Position numbers and translations under genes: made by a program. 59,116 bases of DNA from Oscillospiraceae bacterium (GTDB lineage Bacteria; Bacillota; Clostridia; Oscillospirales; Ruminococcaceae), in assembly GCA_022793675.1 (NCBI GenBank), contig JAAWDH010000038.1, positions 1 through 59,116 of the forward strand, given 5' to 3'. Below, one piece after another: positions 30,530-35,778 of this stretch. Every line of letters starts with the position of its first letter. Within the stretch, counting starts at the first letter, position 1. Under the pieces are notes generated by a model. That model searched no databases and was not told where the DNA came from. It saw only the letters and a program-made list of their open reading frames with translations.

Positions 30530-30536
30530 AAAAACA

Positions 30537-30655
30537 CATAAGGCGTGCCAAAAAACGGTAGGCGGTCCGCTCCCTCATAAACCCTGGTCTTTCGACGAGA
30601 GAGGGAGCAACATATTTCTTCCCTCTCCAATCTCCCTGCAAGGGGATATAGAGGG
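30537..30655 (+). promoter_or_regulatory. Structured 5' UTR of toxin mRNA, copy 1
   Basis: GCTCCCTC (30569-30576) pairs with GAGGGAGC (30601-30608). CCCTCT (30621-30626) pairs with AGAGGG (30650-30655), which is the Shine-Dalgarno itself. The first 37 nt (CATAAGGCGTGCC...CCGCTCC) are complementary to 30815-30844 beyond the terminator, giving a possible 5'-3' long-range pairing. Confidence 0.6.
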
Positions 30656-30666
30656 GGTGGCTGAAG

Positions 30667-30771
30667 GTGAACTACGTAACCTGGAGCGATTTACTCGTTC
30701 TGCTAGGATTACTTATTCAGGTGGCTATGCTTACCTGGATGATAGCCGATAGCATAAACAATAAGAAATAG
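30667..30771 (+). CDS. 34-aa hydrophobic peptide, candidate type I toxin (copy 1)
   Basis: GTG-initiated ORF too short for usual gene calling: MNYVTWSDLLVLLGLL, IQVAMLTWMIAD, SINNKK. It is one membrane helix of about 21 residues with a short polar head and a Lys-Lys tail, as in Fst/TxpA/BsrG-type and holin-like toxins, which depolarise or disturb the membrane. GAGGGGG (30651-30657) is nine bases upstream. The stop codon lies inside the left arm of a bidirectional terminator shared with a convergent antisense RNA. A second locus of the same design with a different peptide lies 315 bases downstream. Confidence 0.72.
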   Translation: MNYVTWSDLLVLLGLLIQVAMLTWMIADSINNKK

Positions 30772-30804
30772 CCGCCCTGTCTCCAAATAGTGCGGCTATT
30801 TCTT
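30763..30804. terminator. Shared bidirectional terminator, copy 1
   Basis: AAGAAATAGCCGC (30763-30775) and GCGGCTATTTCTT (30792-30804) are perfect complements with a 16-nt loop. The symmetric A and T runs allow termination of both the toxin mRNA and the antisense RNA. Confidence 0.8.
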
Positions 30805-30843
30805 TAGCATCACAGGAGCGAACCGTCTACGGGTACGCCTTAT
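30763..30843 (-). ncRNA. Candidate antisense RNA (antitoxin), copy 1
   Basis: A minus-strand promoter TTGACA (30878-30873), 17 bp, TATAAT (30855-30850) would start an RNA near 30843 that ends at the shared terminator: about 80 nt overlapping the 3' end of the toxin mRNA. Its 5' end (CATAAGGCGTACCCGTAGACGGTTCGCTCC) nearly repeats the 5' end of the toxin mRNA. Confidence 0.65.
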
Positions 30844-30870
30844 GCTTTTATTATAATGGATTTGCCTGGG

Positions 30871-30897
30871 ATTGTCAAGCTGACAATCTTTTTTAAT
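30871..30897 (+). terminator. Second plus-strand terminator overlapping antisense -35
   Basis: GATTGTCA-AGC-TGACAATC followed by TTTTTT. The same bases hold the -35 of the antisense promoter. An mRNA ending here would carry the full complement of the antisense RNA. Confidence 0.6.
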
Positions 30898-30916
30898 TTT
30901 ATCAGCGAATTTTTTA

Positions 30917-30945
30917 TTGACAAATTTTGCAGAATATGGTACAAT
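30917..30945 (+). promoter_or_regulatory. Toxin-mRNA promoter, type I TA copy 2
   Basis: TTGACA (30917-30922), 17 bp, TACAAT (30940-30945), in a block nearly identical to copy 1. Confidence 0.75.
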
Positions 30946-31086
30946 GAAAATACATAAGGCGTGTCAAAAAACGGTAGGCGGTTCGCTCCCTCATAAACCC
31001 TAGGTTCTCAATGAGAGAGGGAGCTATAAACATATTTCTTCCCTCTCCAATAGCCCTGCAAGGGGATATAGAGGGGGTGTTCCAAG

Positions 31087-31182
31087 GTGTTCGACGTTAA
31101 TCTAATAGATTTTCTGAGACTCTTACTCGAGGTGGCAGTCGCTGTCTGGGTATTTGCCAAGGATATAAACAATAAGAAATAG
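31087..31182 (+). CDS. 31-aa hydrophobic peptide, candidate type I toxin (copy 2)
   Basis: GTG start with GAGGGGG (31071-31077) nine bases upstream. The peptide MFDVNLIDFLRLLLEV, AVAVWVFAKD, INNKK is a single amphipathic or membrane helix with the same INNKK tail as copy 1, but the body has diverged although the flanking regulatory DNA is almost identical. The leader repeats the copy 1 structures: GCTCCCTC (30985-30992) with GAGGGAGC (31017-31024), and CCCTCT (31041-31046) with AGAGGG (31070-31075) sequestering the ribosome-binding site. Confidence 0.72.
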   Translation: MFDVNLIDFLRLLLEVAVAVWVFAKDINNKK

Positions 31183-31214
31183 CCGCCCTGCTTCCAATAG
31201 TGCGGCTATTTCTT
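31174..31214. terminator. Shared bidirectional terminator, copy 2
   Basis: AAGAAATAGCCGC (31174-31186) and GCGGCTATTTCTT (31202-31214), the same perfect 13-bp stem as in copy 1. Confidence 0.8.
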
Positions 31215-31252
31215 AGCCAAACGGGAGCGAACCGTCTACGGGTACGCCTTAT
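31174..31252 (-). ncRNA. Candidate antisense RNA (antitoxin), copy 2
   Basis: Minus-strand promoter TTGACA (31287-31282), 17 bp, TATAAT (31264-31259). The RNA would start near 31252 and stop at the shared terminator after about 80 nt. GATTGTCA-AGC-TGACAATC with a T-tract at 31280-31305 repeats the overlapping plus-strand terminator of copy 1. Confidence 0.65.
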
Positions 31253-31365
31253 GCTTTTATTATAATGGATTTGCCTGGGATTGTCAAGCTGACAATCTTT
31301 TTTAATTTTATGGAAAACAAGAAAGGCAAGGCTGAACATAAAAAAACTTGAAAAGGTCATAATAA

Positions 31366-31390
31366 TTCCGGGCGGAATCGCCGCCCGGAA
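31366..31390 (+). promoter_or_regulatory. Perfect hairpin adjoining a ribosome-binding site
   Basis: TTCCGGGCGG-AATCG-CCGCCCGGAA; the right arm runs straight into AAGGAAG, the site of the next gene, so folding could limit translation. It might also be a terminator of upstream transcription without a T-tract. Confidence 0.45.
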
Positions 31391-31402
31391 AGGAAGATTC
31401 TT

Positions 31403-31804
31403 TTGCCTACTACAATCTATGCCCGATTTTCAGACGTCGACCAGGCGGAAGCCGCCATCCGCACCCTGCGCCACCACTGCGGCGGTATCCGCGCTTTCCA
31501 GATCCGCCGCCGGCCGCGTATTGAAGAGACCGGCAGCGACGTCCTCCCAACGGCTGCGTTTGCCCTTTACGGCAGCGGCGCGTTTGAAGATAACGCGATG
31601 AATATGAACAGCGTGCCCGCCGCCGCGGCTATCTGGGAGACAGACCGCTTAAGCCACCTCCCGGAAGGCGGGACGGACGGCCCCGCCGGCCGCGAGGACT
31701 GCCTTTTATCTGTGACGGTCGAGGACGCCGGCGCTGCACGGGCGTCGTCGCTGCTGCGTGCAGCCCACGGCCTGGAAATTTTTGAATCTGCCCCGCAAAG
31801 ATAA
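31403..31804 (+). CDS. Small GSP17M-like domain protein
   Basis: The 133-aa protein begins with the strand-helix pattern 'TIYARFSDVDQAEAAIRTLRHH' found in the general-stress-protein 17M/DUF1269-like ferredoxin fold, and ends with a second such unit, 'CLLSVTVEDAGAARASSLLRAAHGLEIFE'. The middle (residues 45-90) is Pro/Gly/Ala-rich. There is no lipobox or membrane helix. The start is TTG at 31403 after AAAGGAAGATTC. The assignment is by pattern only; function is unknown. Confidence 0.55.
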   Translation: MPTTIYARFSDVDQAEAAIRTLRHHCGGIRAFQIRRRPRIEETGSDVLPTAAFALYGSGAFEDNAMNMNSVPAAAAIWETDRLSHLPEGGTDGPAGREDCLLSVTVEDAGAARASSLLRAAHGLEIFESAPQR

Positions 31805-31833
31805 ATTAGGCAGCTACCCCACTGCGCTGCAAG

Positions 31834-32751
31834 TCAAAAAACAGTCTCAACGATCTTTGGGCATTCGGGCGGGGAGTAGCGCCAGCGCTCCAAATGCCCA
31901 GAAGTAATCCGGTACTGGAACGGCTCCGGCGGCCTGGTTTCGTCAAAGGCGTCAATAATAATCAGCTTCACCTTCATCTTCTCCGGCAGAATGCTTTTAA
32001 TGAAAACACTGGCCAGCTGCCCTGGCAGCACCCCCTCTTTCGGCTCGGCAAGCCCCGCGAGGTTAGGCGCTAGCTCAACGAAAACCCCGTAATCCTCCAC
32101 CGAACGGACAATGCCGCTGACAGTTTCGCCGGCCCGGAATTCCTCGGCGTTTTCCTTCCAGCTGCCCAAAAGCTCCTTGTGGCTTAGGCTGATCCGTCCG
32201 CCTTCCAAGCTCTTGACCACCGCCTTCACCATCTGCCCCGGGCGGAAACGGTCGCGGGGATGGGCAATCCGCGACACCGAAATCATGTCGATCGGGATCA
32301 GCGAAATGACCCCGCAGCCGATGTCGGCAAACGCCCCAAAGCTCTCCAGATGGGTGATCCGCGCCGGCAGGATATCCCCCGGCGCAAGCTTTGACAGGTA
32401 GTCGGAAACGCAGCGCTGCTGGGCCGCCCGCCGGGAAAGGGCAGCCGTCACCCGCCCCGCGCTGTCCCGCTCCATAGCAGTAATGACAAAAGCCACTGGC
32501 CTGCCCACCCGGGAGATAATGGCGATGTCCCGCGTCACCCCTTCCGAGATGCCCAGCGCGGCTTCCTCCCTAGGGATAACCCCCTTTACCGGCCCCAAGT
32601 CCACCGTCAGGTCGTGCCCCTCGCCGCATAAAACCGCCCGCGCTTCGAGGATCCGCTCCTCGGCCATCGCCTCGTAAAGGGCGGATACATGGCTTAAAGC
32701 CGCCTTGTTTTCCGCTTGCTCAAAAAGGATTCCTTCAGGTAGGTATTCCAT
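31834..32751 (-). CDS. S1 RNA-binding domain protein
   Basis: The 305-aa protein has an N-terminal divergent S1-like segment ('ARAVLCGEGHDLTVDLGPVKGVIPREE', residues 35-65), a canonical S1 domain ('GDILPARITHLESFGAFADIGCGVISLIPIDMIS....HPRDRFRPGQMVKAVVK', about 120-180) and a third ('AGETVSGIVRSVEDYGVFVELAPNLAGLAEPKEG', about 205-240). This is the layout of clostridial ribosomal protein S1 homologues, without the LytB fusion. It would bind mRNA at the ribosome or act as an RNA-binding regulator. The ATG at 32751 follows ACGAGGTGC. Confidence 0.83.
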   Translation of the reverse strand: MEYLPEGILFEQAENKAALSHVSALYEAMAEERILEARAVLCGEGHDLTVDLGPVKGVIPREEAALGISEGVTRDIAIISRVGRPVAFVITAMERDSAGRVTAALSRRAAQQRCVSDYLSKLAPGDILPARITHLESFGAFADIGCGVISLIPIDMISVSRIAHPRDRFRPGQMVKAVVKSLEGGRISLSHKELLGSWKENAEEFRAGETVSGIVRSVEDYGVFVELAPNLAGLAEPKEGVLPGQLASVFIKSILPEKMKVKLIIIDAFDETRPPEPFQYRITSGHLERWRYSPPECPKIVETVF

Positions 32752-32958
32752 ATGCTGCACCTCGTCTGCTTTCAATTTCCGCCTCAACGGCTGCGTCACA
32801 GCTATTTATATGAAAAAGCCGGGGGAGGGATGCAGGATTTCGGGATGAAAAATTTTCGGCAGGGCCTTGCAGTTTCCGACAGCTGTGCTATAATAATAAC
32901 CAGCAAGCCCCATTCAGGAAAGCGCCGCTTTCTAATGACGACAGTTTGGAGAAAAATC

Positions 32959-34146
32959 ATGACAAAAGGCAGAAAATTGACGATCCATGCCCTGCTGCTG
33001 GAGGGGAGCTTCTGGCTTGGCTACTGCGCCTACGGCAGCTTTATCGTGACCATGCTCACCGATTACGGCTATTCGTCCGCCACAGCGACCGGCCTGATGA
33101 CAGCGATGGCGGTAGTGTCCTTCATCGCCCAGCCCATCACCGGCTATTTATGCGACAATTATTTTTCCCAGCGCTGGGTCTATGTGACCCTGACCGCCTT
33201 TGCCGTGCCGCTCTACCTGCTTTTAAACGGCGCGATGGGTTCCTTTCCGCTGACGGCGGTCTGTATGTTTTTCATTACGCTGGCGGCCCAGCAGGTGCCG
33301 GGGCTGGTGGATTCCTGGATTGTACGGCTGCAGGGCGAGCACCCCGAGCTGAACTACGGGCTTTGTCGGGGGACGGGGTCGCTTTCCTACGCGCTGGCGG
33401 CGCAGGTGATGGGCGCTGTTACCGTGCAGTACAGCCACCACACCCGGATGGTCGTCGGCGCGGCCGTGACCGCTTTAAGCCTGCTGGTAGCAGTGACGCT
33501 TAAAGGCGGCGAGCGCCCCAAGGCTCCTAAAAACGAAGCCGCCAAAGTGCGGATGGGCGGCGGCGAGACTTTTAAGGCGGTGTTTGGCAACCGCACCTAT
33601 ACGCTGCTTTTGGCGGTCGGGTTTATGCTGTTTCTCGGCTCCTCCTGCGTTGGGACTTTCCTGCCAGTGCTGGTCAAGGACCTAGGGGGCGATTCCTCCC
33701 ATGTGGGGACGCTGTTTGGGCTGATCGCCCTAAGCGAAGTGCCTGGGATGTTTCTGATGCGGGCGATCCTCAAGCGGGTCAAGGCCAAATGGGTGATCCT
33801 GTTCGGCTGCTGCTTTTATGTGATACGGCTGGCGCTGACCTGTTTTGTGCCGAGCTTGGGGGTGCTGCTGGCGGTACAGATGCTGCAAGGGGTGTCCTTT
33901 GCGGTGTTCTGGCCGGCGTCGATGAACTATGTCAACGCCATCACTGAAGAGCGGGTGCGTTCGACGTCGGTGATGACCTACACCTCGGTGACGCTGGGGG
34001 TCAGCGGCATTTTCGGCAATGCTGTCGGTACCTTGATCCTCTCGGCGACGGGGGAGGTGCGGATGGTGTTTGTCTTTGCAGTCATTTCGGCTGTGTTGGG
34101 GTTGGGGATTGCCTTGCTGGGGCTTGTGCGGAAGCTCTGGAGATGA
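32959..34146 (+). CDS. MFS transporter (LacY/NupG-like)
   Basis: The 395-aa protein has 12 hydrophobic segments; the first is 'LLLEGSFWLGYCAYGSFIVTML' and the loop 2-3 region 'ITGYLCDNYFSQRWVY' is the degenerate MFS motif A. It resembles the oligosaccharide/nucleoside:proton symporter group, but the substrate is uncertain. The ATG at 32959 follows GTTTGGAGAAAA; the frame continues upstream to 32752, overlapping the divergent S1 gene, and is not used. The stop overlaps the start region of the acetyltransferase gene, so both may share an operon. Confidence 0.85.
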   Translation: MTKGRKLTIHALLLEGSFWLGYCAYGSFIVTMLTDYGYSSATATGLMTAMAVVSFIAQPITGYLCDNYFSQRWVYVTLTAFAVPLYLLLNGAMGSFPLTAVCMFFITLAAQQVPGLVDSWIVRLQGEHPELNYGLCRGTGSLSYALAAQVMGAVTVQYSHHTRMVVGAAVTALSLLVAVTLKGGERPKAPKNEAAKVRMGGGETFKAVFGNRTYTLLLAVGFMLFLGSSCVGTFLPVLVKDLGGDSSHVGTLFGLIALSEVPGMFLMRAILKRVKAKWVILFGCCFYVIRLALTCFVPSLGVLLAVQMLQGVSFAVFWPASMNYVNAITEERVRSTSVMTYTSVTLGVSGIFGNAVGTLILSATGEVRMVFVFAVISAVLGLGIALLGLVRKLWR

Positions 34147-34149
34147 TTG

Positions 34150-35097
34150 ATGGATATTTTAGATTTTCGGGGACAGCATATCGAAGAAGCGGCAGCGCTG
34201 GCCCTTGCGGCCTATAATGAGGAGCGGCGATTTGCCGAAGGGCTGCCTGAAGCGCGCAGCGTCCCCGGTTTGGACAGCTTTGCCGGCAACGGCCTGGGTG
34301 TCGCCGCTTTTGAGGGCGGGAAGATGGTTGGGTTCCTATGTTGTTGCGAGCCTTTTGACAAGGCCTTCCGTGCCACAGACGCAAGGGGGGTGTTTTCCCC
34401 GATGGGCGCACACGGCGCTGTCGCTGAGGACCGGGCCAGGGTTTATGCGGCGATGTACCAGGCCGCCGCGGCCAAATGGGTACGCGCCGGCGCGGTTTCC
34501 CATGCCATCTGCCTTTACGCCCATGACGAAGGGCTTCAGCAGCAGTTTTTCCGCTATGGTTTCGGTCTGCGCTGCTTGGATGCTATCCGGCCGATGGAAC
34601 CGGTTGGCTGCAGCCCCTGCCCAAGTTACAGGTTTGCTGAGCTGCCGGAGGCCGAATGGCCCGCTGTTTATCCGCTCTATCTGGCACTGAACCGCCATTA
34701 CTGCGCAAGCCCTTTCTTTATGAACCGCAAGCCGGAAACTTTTGATGAGTTTATGGCTTCCTCCGCACAGGGCGGGGCGCGGTATTTTGCGGCGGAACAG
34801 GGCGGCGGGCTGTGCGCCTTTCTAAAAATTGCGGCTTCCGGGGAGACGTTTATCGCGTCGGGGCGCGGCTATCGCCATATCAGGGGCGCATACTGCCTGC
34901 CGGAGCACCGGGGGAAAGGGCTCTTCCAGAATTTGTTAAACTTTGCCATATCCGCGCTGAAAAGGGAAGGCTATACAAGGCTTGGCGTGAATTTTGAAAG
35001 CTTCAACCCGGCGGCGCGCGGGTTTTGGCTGAAATATTTCACAGCCTACACCCATAGCGTCGTGCGGCGGATAGACGAACGGATTATAGGGCTGTAA
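34150..35097 (+). CDS. GNAT-family acetyltransferase, large form
   Basis: The 315-aa protein has a GNAT fold at its C-terminus: 'IRGAYCLPEHRGKGLFQNLLNFAI' gives the acetyl-CoA loop (R-G-K-G-x-F, about residues 250-265), followed by 'GYTRLGVNFESFNPAARGFWLKYF' typical of the last strands. The N-terminal half ('GLGVAAFEGGKMVGFLCC', 'SHAICLYAHDEGLQQQFFRYGFGLRC') looks like another, degenerate GNAT unit, so it is probably a tandem GNAT protein. The ATG at 34150 lies in TTGATGG after CTCTGGAGA; it begins four bases after the MFS stop. Confidence 0.83.
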   Translation: MDILDFRGQHIEEAAALALAAYNEERRFAEGLPEARSVPGLDSFAGNGLGVAAFEGGKMVGFLCCCEPFDKAFRATDARGVFSPMGAHGAVAEDRARVYAAMYQAAAAKWVRAGAVSHAICLYAHDEGLQQQFFRYGFGLRCLDAIRPMEPVGCSPCPSYRFAELPEAEWPAVYPLYLALNRHYCASPFFMNRKPETFDEFMASSAQGGARYFAAEQGGGLCAFLKIAASGETFIASGRGYRHIRGAYCLPEHRGKGLFQNLLNFAISALKREGYTRLGVNFESFNPAARGFWLKYFTAYTHSVVRRIDERIIGL

Positions 35098-35112
35098 CAG
35101 CATACAAAAAGG

Positions 35113-35149
35113 AAGGCGCAGTGCGGCGTAAGGCCGTACTGCGCCTTTT
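35113..35149 (+). terminator. Terminator after acetyltransferase gene
   Basis: AAGGCGCAGTGCGGC (35113-35127) pairs with GCCGTACTGCGCCTT (35133-35147), followed by TTTTG. Confidence 0.8.
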
Positions 35150-35244
35150 GTGTTAGCCGGAGAATTGGGTAAAATTGTAAAAGATGCCATAAAGTATACC
35201 TTTCGGTCATTCGTATTTTTGTACACATTTTTCACGGCGCGCCC

Positions 35245-35273
35245 TTGCAAAATCTTACCTTTTGTGGTAAAAT
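35245..35273 (+). promoter_or_regulatory. Promoter of the riboswitch-adhesin transcript
   Basis: TTGCAA (35245-35250), 17 bp, TAAAAT (35268-35273). The leader from about 35280 to 35778 would be 500 nt. AAGTATACCTTTCGG near 35192 and CCGAAAGGTATACTT near 35304 form an inverted repeat around the promoter. Confidence 0.6.
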
Positions 35274-35446
35274 TGTAGTTGTAGAAAAGGGCAGCGGGCC
35301 TTGCCGAAAGGTATACTTTTCGGCAGCAATTCCGCTGCAGACCGCAGCAGCCCGCCGGGGAACCCTCCTAAGCGGGCTAAGGCGTCAGAAGGGGGAATGC
35401 GCAGGCGGCTTCTCCCGCTGTCACGATGCGCCGGCGGCGGGGAAAT

Positions 35447-35538
35447 AGCAAGACGCATCATGGCAAACCGTCTGAAAAGGCGGGACGCAAAGCTATAGGG
35501 GCTAAGGCGCTTCCCTGGCGCTAGGCCAGCCTGGCCGC
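35447..35538 (+). ncRNA. c-di-GMP-I (GEMM) riboswitch 1 of 3
   Basis: Conserved core: GCAAACC (35463-35469), GAAA tetraloop, GGGACGCAAAGC (35482-35493), GGGGCTAAGG (about 35498-35507), then a P3 hairpin and GCCAGCC (35525-35531). This is the cyclic-di-GMP-I aptamer pattern. Confidence 0.85.
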
Positions 35539-35640
35539 TGATTGATAAGAGCAAACCGCTGGAAACGGCGGGACGCAAAACTAAAGGGGCTAAACTGCCG
35601 GCGTTTCGGCGCAGGCGGCAGGCCAGCCAGTAACCAATCG
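35539..35640 (+). ncRNA. c-di-GMP-I (GEMM) riboswitch 2 of 3
   Basis: GCAAACC (35551-35557), GAAA loop, GGGACGCAAAAC (35570-35581), GGGGCTAAA, a GC-rich P3 with TTTCGG loop, GCCAGCC (35622-35628); P1 is closed by GATTG/CAATC. One core base differs from the others (AAAC for AAGC). Confidence 0.82.
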
Positions 35641-35736
35641 ATTAGCAAACCGTTAGAAATGACGGGACGCAAAGCTAAGGGGGCTAAGGCGCTCGGGACT
35701 TCCCGGGGGGACGCTATGCCAGCCCGGCCGCCGGAA
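35641..35736 (+). ncRNA. c-di-GMP-I (GEMM) riboswitch 3 of 3
   Basis: GCAAACC (35645-35651), GAAA loop, GGGACGCAAAGC (35664-35675), GGGGGCTAAGG, a P3 hairpin, GCCAGCC (35718-35724). It ends 43 nt before the adhesin ATG. CTTTGC near 35739 and GCAAAG at 35760-35765 can pair next to the Shine-Dalgarno GAAAGGG and may be the expression platform. Confidence 0.85.
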
Positions 35737-35778
35737 ACTTTGCTTCCGCGCAATAACCTGCAAAGAAAGGGTTTTAGT

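Noticed and set aside
30501-30752. 83-codon frame through the first type I TA locus
   Set aside because: It begins inside the -35 hexamer of the promoter and is not conserved in copy 2; the 34-codon GTG ORF with its Shine-Dalgarno is preferred.
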